A stretch of 21,488 nt of DNA from Nonomuraea sp. (GTDB lineage: Bacteria; Actinomycetota; Actinomycetes; Streptosporangiales; Streptosporangiaceae): NCBI GenBank assembly GCA_013362835.1, contig JABFVJ010000090.1, positions 1 through 21,488 on the forward strand. The letters are read 5' to 3'. Made by a program: the position numbers and the translations under genes. Each line of letters starts with the position of its first letter. Position 1 is the first letter of the stretch. The notes below the pieces were generated by a model. It had not been told where the DNA came from, did no database searches, and saw nothing but the letters and a program-made list of their open reading frames with translations. Positions 14,851-21,121 of this stretch are shown in pieces.

Positions 14851-15680
14851 GATTGGAGATAGTGCTGCATCCCGTTCGCCAGTGCCAAGGCGATCCGCTG
14901 CCTGAACTTCGGATCCTGGAACTTCGCCGCGTCACCGGCGTTGCGCATGTTGCCGCACTCGACGAAGATCTTCGGCACCGTCGAGAGGTTGAGCCCGCCG
15001 AGATCGGTGCGGAAGCTGAGCGCCTTGCTGCCGATGTAGGTGGAGTAAGGGATGCCGGTGCCCTTGAGGAAGGCGTCGCGTACGGCGAGGCCCAGCTTGG
15101 TGGAGGGCGCCACGACCTTGTCCACAGGGCCGTTGATCTTCTTCGGGATGATCACGTGGAACCCGTGGTTCTGTGCCGCCGAGCCGTCGGCGTGCACCGA
15201 GATCGCGGCGTCGGCCCCGGCCTTGTTGCCGATCGCGGCCCGCTGGGTGATGCAGGGGCCGACGCTGTCGTTGTCGGACCTGGTCAGCTTGACGGTCGCG
15301 CCACGGCGCTTGAGGATCTTGACCATCCGCTTGGAGACGTCCCAGGTGAAGGCCGCCTCGCTGTAGCCGTTGTTGGTGGCGGTGCCGGTCGTGTCGCAGG
15401 CCTTCTTCTTGGTCAGCACGTCGACCTGGCGGTTGATGGCAGCGGGATTGCGGTAGTTGCCGCCGTTGTGCCCCGGGTCGATGACGATGACCTTGCCTTC
15501 GAGCGGCTTGGCCTCGGGCGGCGCCTGCTGCGCCGAGGTCGACCCCGTCGGCCCGTCCTGGGCGGGCGCCTCGGCCGATGAGGCGGCCTGACCTGCCGTG
15601 GCGCCACCGGGCTCGGTGCCGCCGCACGCGGAGGCGATCAGGCCGCAGACGGCGAGGACGGTGGCTGGTAGAGCACGCAT
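14847..15680 (-). CDS. N-acetylmuramoyl-L-alanine amidase, exported, probable lipoprotein
   Basis: 277 aa from ATG 15680. An N-terminal signal peptide ends in IASACGG; Cys19 makes it a probable lipoprotein, although Ala at -3 is weaker than the usual Leu. A low-complexity Ala/Gly/Ser/Pro linker (20-58) reaches the Amidase_3 domain (about 62-275). Zn ligands appear as His71 (IDPGHNGG), Glu108 (SEAAFTWDV) and His163 (SVHADGS), with catalytic Glu241 (FVECGNMRN). It cleaves the bond between MurNAc and L-Ala in peptidoglycan outside the membrane. It is coupled to the GH20 gene by a 4-bp overlap. The upstream GGAGG is too close to the ATG; TAAGTT 7 nt upstream suggests a leaderless mRNA. Confidence 0.93.
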   Translation of the reverse strand: MRALPATVLAVCGLIASACGGTEPGGATAGQAASSAEAPAQDGPTGSTSAQQAPPEAKPLEGKVIVIDPGHNGGNYRNPAAINRQVDVLTKKKACDTTGTATNNGYSEAAFTWDVSKRMVKILKRRGATVKLTRSDNDSVGPCITQRAAIGNKAGADAAISVHADGSAAQNHGFHVIIPKKINGPVDKVVAPSTKLGLAVRDAFLKGTGIPYSTYIGSKALSFRTDLGGLNLSTVPKIFVECGNMRNAGDAAKFQDPKFRQRIALALANGMQHYLQS

Positions 15681-15687
15681 GGCCTCC

Positions 15688-15693
15688 AACTTA
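15688..15693 (-). promoter_or_regulatory. -10 hexamer TAAGTT for the amidase-GH20 transcript
   Basis: Minus-strand TAAGTT ends 7 nt before ATG 15680. The GGAGG between them is only 2 nt from the ATG. This may be an internal leaderless promoter that lets amidase and GH20 be made separately from the 82-aa gene upstream. Confidence 0.4.
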
Positions 15694-15723
15694 CGTGAGG
15701 CGGTGCGTCCAGGCACCGAACAT

Positions 15724-15972
15724 TCACCAGACGCGCTCGCCAACCTCCTGCCGTTCGAGCAGGGCGGCCAGCTCCCGCGCGTCCTCGGCGTCGAGGCCGA
15801 GGACGACGCGGGGGCGGCCCCACGGGTGGTCGAGGGAGTGCGCCACGTAGCTGGCGACGGACTCGGCGCCGACGTCGGTGCCCCGCCCCCTGCCCGCCCG
15901 CCAGTGCCCCCAGGCGCGTTCGAGCTCGGCCGCCGCGCGCTGGGCGCAGGACACCAGTTCTGGATCACGCAT
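15724..15972 (-). CDS. Small conserved actinobacterial protein of unknown function
   Basis: 82 aa from ATG 15972, with a GGGGGA ribosome site about 6 nt upstream. No signal peptide or membrane segment. The N-terminal half is helical (AQRAAAELERAWGHWRA); the C-terminal half carries the pattern SYVAHSLDHPWGRPRVVLGLDAEDARELAALL, which I recall from many short uncharacterised actinobacterial proteins. Function unknown. It lies 43 bp upstream of the amidase on the same strand and could be cotranscribed with it. The palindrome at 15998-16012 lies in its promoter region. Confidence 0.78.
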   Translation of the reverse strand: MRDPELVSCAQRAAAELERAWGHWRAGRGRGTDVGAESVASYVAHSLDHPWGRPRVVLGLDAEDARELAALLERQEVGERVW

Positions 15973-15997
15973 GACTGTCCCCCGGATCAGATCGTGA

Positions 15998-16021
15998 CCG
16001 AACCAGATTCGGCCACAATTA
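15998..16021 (-). promoter_or_regulatory. Promoter and overlapping palindrome of the cell-wall operon
   Basis: On the minus strand an extended -10 (TGC-TAATTG, hexamer 16021-16016) predicts a start near 16009. Covering that start is CCGAA-N5-TTCGG (15998-16012), flanked by near-symmetric bases (GACCGAA / TTCGGCC). A protein bound there would block initiation. The LacI-family gene just upstream is the obvious candidate, although the odd 5-nt spacer is not the classic LacI operator with central CG. Confidence 0.4.
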
Positions 16022-16043
16022 GCATGACCCTGACGAGTAAACC

Positions 16044-16069
16044 GCCGTGCGGCGACGCTGCCGTACGGC
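16044..16069. terminator. Hairpin terminator after the LacI-family gene
   Basis: A 10-bp inverted repeat (GCCGTGCGGC, loop GACGCT, GCCGTACGGC) with one imperfect pair, 23-48 bp past the stop of the LacI gene. It would separate that gene from the 82-aa/amidase/GH20 unit. No U tract. Confidence 0.55.
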
Positions 16070-16091
16070 TTGACCCAGCTTTGGGGCGCTC

Positions 16092-17141
16092 TTAGGCGGG
16101 TCCCGTGCTGCGCCTCACGACGAGTTCGGGCTGGATCTCGCGTAGGCGGGCGCCCTTGGCGGGGTCGCCGATCCTGTCGCTGAGCAGCGCGGCGGCCGAC
16201 CGTCCCATGGCGCGGCGGGGCTGGTCGACCGAGGTGAGTGAGATGTGCCGGGAAGCCGACAGATGGGTGTTGTCGTAGCCGACCACCGAGAGGTCCTCGG
16301 GCACCCGCAGCCCCAGCTCGGCCGCGGCCGCGAGCACGCCGAGCGCGACCACGTCGTTCGCCGCGAAGACGGCCGTCGGCCTCGGGTCGCGGGTCAGCAG
16401 CGCGAGCGCCGCCTCCCTGCCGCCCTCCTCGGTCGCGTCCGCGGCCTCGACCATGATGTACGGGGCCAGCGAATGCCTGCGCATCGCCACGAGGTACCCC
16501 TCGCAGCGCGAGGACCGGGGGCCCTCGATGTGGGCGATCCGCTTGTGCCCGAAGTTCACCAGGTGGTCGATGGCCAGACGGGCGCCGAGCTGGTCGTCGT
16601 CGACCACGATGTCGACGCCGTCGAGCTCGATGTCACGTTCCCCTACGACGACGGTCGGGGTGTAGGCGGTGGCCTCGATCAGCGTCTCGCTGGTCGGCGC
16701 GATGCCTAAGAGGACCAGCCCGTCGACCCTGAGTTCCAGGAAGGCCTCGACGGCCTCGTCCTCGAACGCCGGGTCCCACTGGCTGTTCCCGATCAGCATG
16801 CGCAGCCCGTCGCCGTGCAGGCTCTCCTGCAGACCGTCGAGGAACTCGGCGTAGAACGGGTTGTGCAGGTCGGCGACGAGCGCGCCCACCAGATGCGTAC
16901 GGCCCTCCACCAGGCTGCGCGCGACCGCGTTCGGCCGGTAGCCGAGCTCGCGCGCCGCCTGGAGTACGGCCTGCCGCCGGTGCTCGCTCACGTGCGGGGA
17001 TCCGCGCAGCACGAGTGAGACCAGCGACTTCGAGACGCCGGCTCGCTCGGCGACGTTGCGGATGGTGGGTCGTGGCCGAGGCAGCTGGTCTACCTCGCGG
17101 AGCTCGGCGATGGTTGAAGTGTTGACGGGCGGTCCTGACAT
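16092..17141 (-). CDS. LacI-family transcriptional regulator
   Basis: 349 aa from ATG 17141 with GGGGGAG four nt upstream; a longer frame from 17183 lacks this site. A 25-residue N-terminal extension precedes the helix-turn-helix (about 26-45, PTIRNVAERAGVSKSLVSLVLRG) and hinge helix (YRPNAVARSL). The periplasmic-binding-protein-like sensor domain runs from about 83 (HLVGALVADLHNPFYAEF) to the end, with GLVLLG, VDDDQLGARLA, FGHKRIAHIEG, AVFAANDVVALG and DLSVVGYDNTHLS. It probably represses sugar-related genes and is relieved by a sugar ligand. The downstream amidase/GH20 genes, which handle GlcNAc-containing material, are likely targets; the ligand is not known. Confidence 0.92.
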   Translation of the reverse strand: MSGPPVNTSTIAELREVDQLPRPRPTIRNVAERAGVSKSLVSLVLRGSPHVSEHRRQAVLQAARELGYRPNAVARSLVEGRTHLVGALVADLHNPFYAEFLDGLQESLHGDGLRMLIGNSQWDPAFEDEAVEAFLELRVDGLVLLGIAPTSETLIEATAYTPTVVVGERDIELDGVDIVVDDDQLGARLAIDHLVNFGHKRIAHIEGPRSSRCEGYLVAMRRHSLAPYIMVEAADATEEGGREAALALLTRDPRPTAVFAANDVVALGVLAAAAELGLRVPEDLSVVGYDNTHLSASRHISLTSVDQPRRAMGRSAAALLSDRIGDPAKGARLREIQPELVVRRSTGPA

Positions 17142-17193
17142 GTGTCTCCCCCGCGATGCGGATATGGGCACCTGTCTCACCAAACGATCGAGT

Positions 17194-17212
17194 AAGCCGC
17201 AGGGTACGGCTT
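17194..17212. promoter_or_regulatory. Inverted repeat in the lacI/tetR divergent region
   Basis: AAGCCG-N7-CGGCTT (17194-17199 and 17207-17212) lies in the 146-bp gap between the divergent LacI and TetR genes. It is a candidate operator for either regulator. Arms are short, so chance is possible. Confidence 0.3.
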
Positions 17213-17275
17213 CGGGTTAGGGAAGCCTGATATTGACCCATTCGCCACACGGCCGCTATTGGGCACGGCGTCGGA

Positions 17276-17281
17276 TACTGT
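17276..17281 (+). promoter_or_regulatory. -10 hexamer TACTGT for the TetR-family gene
   Basis: TACTGT ends 6 nt before GTG 17288. The nearby AGG is only 1 nt from the start and cannot be a ribosome site. This is the leaderless layout seen at several other genes here. A TTGACC at 17233-17238 is too far away to be its -35. Confidence 0.5.
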
Positions 17282-17287
17282 GCAGGT

Positions 17288-17953
17288 GTGACACCCGGAA
17301 AGTCGGCCGAGACGGCTCGCCCCGCGCGCCGCAGGCTGAGCGTCGACCGCCGTCGCGAAGAGCTCATGGCCGCGGCGTTGGAGCTGTTCAGCACGCGTGA
17401 CGCGGAAGACGTCTCGATCGACGACGTCGCCTCGGCGGCGGGCGCCTCACGGGCGCTGGTCTACCACTACTTCGGCGGAAAGCAGGAGCTCTACGTCGCC
17501 GCGCTGAAGAGCGCGGCCGAGCAGTTGGAGTCGCGGCTGCGCCCGGCCGAGGGCGGCCGTCCGCTCGACGAGCTGGCCGCGGGCCTCCGGCGCTACTTCG
17601 ACTTCGTCGAGGAGCACGCCGCCGGGTTCGCCGCCCTGCTGCGCGGGGGGCCCGCCAACCGGGCGGGCGAGGTCGGGGAGATCGTCGACGGCGTGCGCCG
17701 CCGGTTGTTCCGCCTGATCATGAGGCAGATGCGCGTCGAGGAGCCGAGTCCGGTGCTGCGCACGACCCTGCGGTCGTGGATCGCCTCGGTGGAGACCGCC
17801 GGGCTCGACTGGCTGGAGTACCGCGACGTCGAGCGCCCCACCCTTGAGAAGATGCTGGTCGATCACATGGTGGCGCTGCTCGGCGTCGCCGCCTCCTATG
17901 ACGGCGACGTCGGCCGGCTGCTCGAACTGCTCACCAGGGAGCAACTGGCGTAG
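17288..17953 (+). CDS. TetR/AcrR-family transcriptional regulator
   Basis: 221 aa from GTG 17288. A basic N-terminal tail (RPARRRLSVDRRRE) precedes the TetR DNA-binding domain: MAAALELFSTRDAEDVSIDDVASAAG followed by the recognition helix and YHYFGGKQELY (about 27-69). The C-terminal helical domain (about 85-215) contains YFDFVEEHAAGFAALLRGG, similar to actinobacterial TetR regulators of fatty-acid or stress genes, but the ligand cannot be read. It is divergent from the LacI gene and shares its 146-bp control region. Two hairpins follow the stop. No adjacent efflux or metabolic gene reveals its target. Confidence 0.9.
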   Translation: MTPGKSAETARPARRRLSVDRRREELMAAALELFSTRDAEDVSIDDVASAAGASRALVYHYFGGKQELYVAALKSAAEQLESRLRPAEGGRPLDELAAGLRRYFDFVEEHAAGFAALLRGGPANRAGEVGEIVDGVRRRLFRLIMRQMRVEEPSPVLRTTLRSWIASVETAGLDWLEYRDVERPTLEKMLVDHMVALLGVAASYDGDVGRLLELLTREQLA

Positions 17954-17957
17954 CGGG

Positions 17958-17994
17958 GGGAAGAGTGGCGCCGGGCGGGCGACGCCAACTTCCC
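17958..17994 (+). terminator. Hairpin terminator after the TetR gene
   Basis: GGGAAG-ag-TGGCG (17958-17970) pairs with CGCCA-a-CTTCCC (17983-17994) around a 12-nt loop, starting 5 bp past the TetR stop. Eleven paired bases with a small internal bulge make a convincing terminator. Confidence 0.65.
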
Positions 17995-18009
17995 GTGCGA
18001 CGTCACGTC

Positions 18010-18039
18010 GGTGGACCGGGCATGCGTACCTGGTCCACC
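18010..18039. terminator. Hairpin between convergent tetR and bldC
   Basis: GGTGGACC and GGTCCACC form a perfect 8-bp stem, extended inward by three more pairs (one G-U), with loop CATGCGTA. It lies 36 bp past the bldC stop and 57 bp past the tetR stop, so it can serve either strand. Confidence 0.65.
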
Positions 18040-18074
18040 ATCAAACCCCCCTGAGGTTCGTGACGACCTCTCGA

Positions 18075-18278
18075 CTACTCGGAACGCTGCTGCGGGATCC
18101 CCGCGAGCAGTGCGCGAACCTCGGTCTCCCGGTAACGCCGATGACCACCGAGGGTACGAATCGACGTCAACTTGCCCGCCTTGGCCCACCGCGTAACGGT
18201 CTTGGGGTCGACCCTGAACATGGTCGCGACCTCAGCGGGCGTGAGCAGTGGCTCGGCCTCGGGTGTACGAGCTGACAT
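18075..18278 (-). CDS. bldC: Developmental DNA-binding protein BldC
   Basis: 67 aa from ATG 18278, preceded by GGAGGAGAGG. The sequence is close to what I recall of Streptomyces BldC over its whole length: MSARTPEAEPLLTPAEVATM, then the MerR-like winged helix-turn-helix with FRVDPKTVTRWAKAGK and the wing TLGGHRRYRE, ending LLAGIPQQRSE. BldC lacks the dimerisation and effector part of MerR proteins and binds DNA cooperatively at direct repeats. In Streptomyces it delays entry into development and affects antibiotic production. Expected to act as a global developmental or metabolic regulator here; regulon unknown. It is monocistronic, with a long 322-bp upstream region. Confidence 0.97.
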   Translation of the reverse strand: MSARTPEAEPLLTPAEVATMFRVDPKTVTRWAKAGKLTSIRTLGGHRRYRETEVRALLAGIPQQRSE

Positions 18279-18600
18279 TTGTGCGGCCTCTCCTCCGTGT
18301 GGACCGGCTTAGCGATCCTGTGACTGCCTTTGCGCGTGTCACGGATGTCCCCTTATGACCCAGAGCGTGCGGCTTTTCTGAGCCATATGCGGCATCACCC
18401 GATGTGACCATACCGCCACGCAGAGCGATTGGCGAGCCCTTCTTTGACCCAACTGCCCGCCCCCATGGCGATGTCACGCTCGGTGATTCTAGCGACACGG
18501 TTCGTGGTATCGCAGTGAAAACGGCAAACTACTCAGTTCGCAGAAGAGAGCAGCCGCGAGACGTGACCTACTCATGCAGGTCAGACCGTTGTTTTGGGGT
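18279..18600. other. 322-bp non-coding region upstream of bldC
   Basis: No convincing gene on either strand. Base composition is visibly less GC-rich than the rest of the window, with A/T runs such as GAAAACGGCAAAC and TTGTTTTGG. It holds the bldC ribosome site (about 18287-18296), an inverted repeat CTGTGAC-N13-GTCACGG (18318-18324 and 18338-18344, one G-U pair) about 40-66 bp upstream of the bldC ATG, a GCCATATGCGGC near-palindrome at about 18382-18393, and a hairpin at 18564-18583. Most probably it is a multi-input bldC promoter; an unannotated small RNA cannot be excluded. Confidence 0.6.
18564..18583. terminator. Hairpin after the 287-aa gene
   Basis: TGACCT-N8-AGGTCA is a perfect 6-bp inverted repeat 18-37 bp past the stop of the minus-strand gene ending at 18601. 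It is read as a weak terminator, but the symmetric half-sites would also fit a dimeric DNA-binding protein. Confidence 0.4.
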
Positions 18601-19464
18601 TCAGTTGGCAGATTCCAGCAGTTGCATTGACTTCCACCGAAGGATGACGCGCTGGTACATGGCATACGCAAGTTCTTCTTGACCCGTGTCCAGACCGGTC
18701 AAAGCGGCAGAAAGCTCAGCAACCGACTGGTCGGCCTGAAGCGCGTCGTCGTCCATCAGGTGGACGAGGCCGCCGTAGTCGAGCTCCAGCAGGGAGTGCG
18801 GATGGAACTCCTCCAGCCACCGCGCGACGTCCTCCACGTCGAAGTTCGACGACACGTCGCCGAGGTGCCTGCGCAGCACGTTGAGGGCGCGGGCCGCCCG
18901 CCTCCTGGCCTGCGCCATGGAGGTGACGTAGATGAGGTTGCGGCCCGTAGTGGTCGTCACGTCCTGTCCTGGGGTGGAGGAGCCGAGCACCAGCCAGCGC
19001 TCGTTTCCATCAAACGGCACGAACCACGATGGCGGCACATGCCACGCCGTGGTGCGAATGTGCGTACGCAACGCGGACGAACCGGCCTGCCGCTTGAACC
19101 GGTCGAAGTCGTCCGCCGTCTGCTCCGCGATGGTCTTCGGCACGAGCCGGTCCATCAGCTTCACGGGTGTGGCGCCACGAAGCCGTGAGAACGCCAGCCA
19201 CGACCGCAACCGCGTCTGCCAGGGACACACGTACAGGCGGTCCTCAACGCGCCGTAGATAGGCGTTGGGGCTCTCCTGGGCGGGAACGGGGTGAGGGGGC
19301 ATGCCGAGAAGGCGCATGACCGACTCGCCGTGCTCCGCATTGAGCGCGTTCGCCCGTCGCGGACGGTCACGTGAGTCGGCGTAGTCGGCCCACAGCTTGC
19401 GCTCGGACTCGGCGAACGCGGTCAGTGGCTCATAGACGCGGAGGTAGGCGGCATAGGGCAGCAC
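18601..19464 (-). CDS. Conserved actinobacterial protein next to bldC, unknown function
   Basis: 287 aa from GTG 19464; no clear Shine-Dalgarno precedes it. It starts [17 protein letters not shown] and has no signal peptide or membrane helix, so it is probably cytoplasmic. Arg, Leu and Trp are plentiful, with helical stretches such as [21 protein letters not shown] and an acidic C-terminal third. I recall similar proteins between bldC and the valine dehydrogenase gene in Streptomyces (SCO4090 position), suggesting conserved synteny, but I know of no assigned function and see no catalytic motif. It diverges from vdh over a 106-bp gap. Confidence 0.85.
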   Translation of the reverse strand: MLPYAAYLRVYEPLTAFAESERKLWADYADSRDRPRRANALNAEHGESVMRLLGMPPHPVPAQESPNAYLRRVEDRLYVCPWQTRLRSWLAFSRLRGATPVKLMDRLVPKTIAEQTADDFDRFKRQAGSSALRTHIRTTAWHVPPSWFVPFDGNERWLVLGSSTPGQDVTTTTGRNLIYVTSMAQARRRAARALNVLRRHLGDVSSNFDVEDVARWLEEFHPHSLLELDYGGLVHLMDDDALQADQSVAELSAALTGLDTGQEELAYAMYQRVILRWKSMQLLESAN

Positions 19465-19570
19465 GGAGGCATCGTGTCACGAAGAGCACCTGCGTGCACC
19501 GTTGAGGCTTACTACGCTGTGTGTGATCTCCGCCGCGAAGATGCGGTGGACCGGACAGGGAGTCACTACC

Positions 19571-20650
19571 GTGACCGACGTCTTCGGCACGTCCCACAAG
19601 GACGTCCACGAGCAGGTCGTCTTCTGCGCCGACGAGCAGAGCGGCCTGCGTGCCATCATCGCCGTGCACAACACGGCCCTGGGCCCCGCTCTGGGGGGCA
19701 CCAGGTTCTATCCCTACGAGAGTGAGCAGGCGGCCCTGGCCGACGTGCTCAACCTGGCCAGGGGCATGTCGTACAAGAACGCGCTGGCCGGGCTCGACCT
19801 CGGCGGCGGGAAGGCCGTGATCATCGGCGACCCGGCGCAGGACAAGAGCGAGGCGCTGCTGCGCGCCTACGGCAGGTTCGTCGAGTCGCTCGGCGGGCGT
19901 TACATCACCGCCTGCGACGTCGGCACCTACAGCGAGGACATGGACATCGTCGCCCGCGAGTGCCACCACGTGACCGGCCGCACGCTGGCCCACGGCGGCG
20001 CCGGCGACTCCTCCATCCTCACCTCGTTCGGCGTCTTCCAGGGCATGCGCGCCTCGGCCGAACGGGTCTACGGCACGCCCTCGCTGCACGGCAGGCGGGT
20101 CGGCGTCGAGGGGGTCGGCAAGGTGGGCCACCGCCTGGTCGAGCTCCTGCGCGAGGACGGGGCCGAGGTCGTGATCTGCGACGTCGACCCCAGGGCCGTC
20201 GAACGGGTGCGCCAGCGGCACCCGGAGGTCGAGGTGGTCGCCGACGCCCAGGCGCTCACGACGTCCGACATCGACGTGTTCGCGCCGTGCGCGCTCGGCG
20301 GCGCGCTCGACGACGTCACGGTGGCCGGTCTGCGGGCGAAGATCGTCTGCGGCGCGGCCAACAACCAGCTCGCCCATCCCGGCGTGGAGAAACAACTGGC
20401 CGATCGCGGCATCCTGTACGCGCCCGACTACGTCGTGAACTCCGGCGGCGTCATCCAGGTGGCCGACGAGATCGGCGGCTTCAACATGGATCGGGCCAGG
20501 GCGAAGGCGGCCCAGATCTACGACACGACACTGAAGATCTTCGGGATCGCGGCGGACGAGGGCGTTCCTCCGGCTGTGGCAGCGGATAGGCTAGCTGAGC
20601 GCAGAATGTCGGAAGTCGGGCGTATTAGGGCCATTTGGCTAGGCCACTGA
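19571..20650 (+). CDS. vdh: Valine/leucine dehydrogenase
   Basis: 359 aa from GTG 19571, with AGGGAG about 8 nt upstream; a frame open further upstream lacks such a site. It catalyses NAD-dependent oxidative deamination of branched-chain amino acids to 2-keto acids, feeding ammonium and acyl-CoA precursors for fatty acids and polyketides. Substrate-binding and catalytic lysines fit Lys69 (GMSYKN) and Lys81 ([11 protein letters not shown]), the catalytic Asp is Asp116 ([12 protein letters not shown]), and the Rossmann motif is GVGKVG (181-186) ending with the Asp of ICDVDP, which favours NAD. Length and synteny with bldC match the Streptomyces vdh locus. Leucine or another aliphatic amino acid could be the preferred substrate. 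Confidence 0.94.
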   Translation: MTDVFGTSHKDVHEQVVFCADEQSGLRAIIAVHNTALGPALGGTRFYPYESEQAALADVLNLARGMSYKNALAGLDLGGGKAVIIGDPAQDKSEALLRAYGRFVESLGGRYITACDVGTYSEDMDIVARECHHVTGRTLAHGGAGDSSILTSFGVFQGMRASAERVYGTPSLHGRRVGVEGVGKVGHRLVELLREDGAEVVICDVDPRAVERVRQRHPEVEVVADAQALTTSDIDVFAPCALGGALDDVTVAGLRAKIVCGAANNQLAHPGVEKQLADRGILYAPDYVVNSGGVIQVADEIGGFNMDRARAKAAQIYDTTLKIFGIAADEGVPPAVAADRLAERRMSEVGRIRAIWLGH

Positions 20651-20764
20651 CGCCCCGCGCCCATACGGCGTACCGAGCTGGGCACAAAACAGGTACGGTA
20701 ATAGGCGAACGATAGGCTGACGTCCAAAGTCAGGCGGCGTCAGTGTGTGGTGCGTTAGCGACGA

Positions 20765-20795
20765 GGGGTCGGGGACGACCCCACACGAGGGGGTC
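20765..20795 (+). promoter_or_regulatory. Alternative hairpins over the DUF3073 ribosome site
   Basis: Three segments can pair in two exclusive ways: GGGGTC (20765-20770) with GACCCC (20777-20782), loop GGGGAC; or that GACCCC with GGGGTC (20790-20795), loop ACACGAG. The second pairing hides the G-rich ribosome site before ATG 20802; the first frees it. A simple RNA switch or attenuator is possible. Arms are only 6 bp in GC-rich DNA, so this is tentative. Confidence 0.35.
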
Positions 20796-20801
20796 GAGCC
20801 A

Positions 20802-21029
20802 ATGGGGCGCGGCCGAGCAAAGGCCAAGCAGGTCAAGGTTGCTCGCCAGCTGAAGTACAACAGCGGTGGCACGGATCTTGACCGTCTTCGCGACGAACTC
20901 GGGGTCGGAGACTCCAGTAATGACGACGCCGACGACCTCAACGATGAGCTGGCGGATCGCTATGCCGATTACGCCGATGACTATGGCTCCGGAGATGACG
21001 ACGACGGCCGTCCTTCTGGCCGCCGATAG
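20802..21029 (+). CDS. DUF3073 family protein
   Basis: 75 aa from ATG 20802, preceded by GAGGGGG. An in-frame start at 20745 is less likely because the family begins MGRGRAKAKQ. The N-terminal 23 residues are strongly basic (GRGRAKAKQVKVARQLKY), the middle has TDLDRLRDELG, and the C-terminal 30 residues are almost all Asp, Asn, Tyr and Gly. This bipolar pattern is typical of DUF3073, a small actinobacterial family that I recall beside vdh in Streptomyces as well. No function is established; the basic end could bind nucleic acid. It lies 151 bp after vdh and is followed by two strong hairpins. Confidence 0.93.
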   Translation: MGRGRAKAKQVKVARQLKYNSGGTDLDRLRDELGVGDSSNDDADDLNDELADRYADYADDYGSGDDDDGRPSGRR

Positions 21030-21051
21030 CCGTTCTTCAGAGTGACGTGGC

Positions 21052-21080
21052 CGAGGGTCCGGTCCTGTGCCGGATCCTCG
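21052..21080 (+). terminator. First of two hairpins after the DUF3073 gene
   Basis: CGAGGGTCCGG (21052-21062) pairs with CCGGATCCTCG (21070-21080) over 11 bp with one G-U pair and a 7-nt loop. It starts 23 bp past the stop codon and is followed at once by the canonical terminator. Confidence 0.6.
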
Positions 21081-21094
21081 TTCATGAGCGTCGG

Positions 21095-21120
21095 GCCCCA
21101 CGGGCAACCGTGGGGCTTTC
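21095..21120. terminator. Rho-independent terminator with GCAA tetraloop
   Basis: GCCCCACGG (21095-21103), loop GCAA, CCGTGGGGC (21108-21116) then TTTC. A 9-bp perfect stem closed by a GNRA tetraloop and followed by a short U run; the best intrinsic terminator in the window. It can stop DUF3073 transcription and, on the other strand, the hydrolase transcript. Confidence 0.85.
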
Positions 21121-21121
21121 G

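Noticed and set aside
15973..16091. Possible mobile-element or attachment-site remnant between the LacI gene and the 82-aa gene
   Set aside because: No direct repeats, tRNA 3' end or recombinase gene nearby; the symmetric sequences are better explained as a promoter palindrome and a terminator hairpin.
18404..18682. A 92-codon plus-strand frame in the bldC upstream gap
   Set aside because: No ribosome site, no hydrophobic or domain pattern, and it runs into the antisense of the 287-aa gene.
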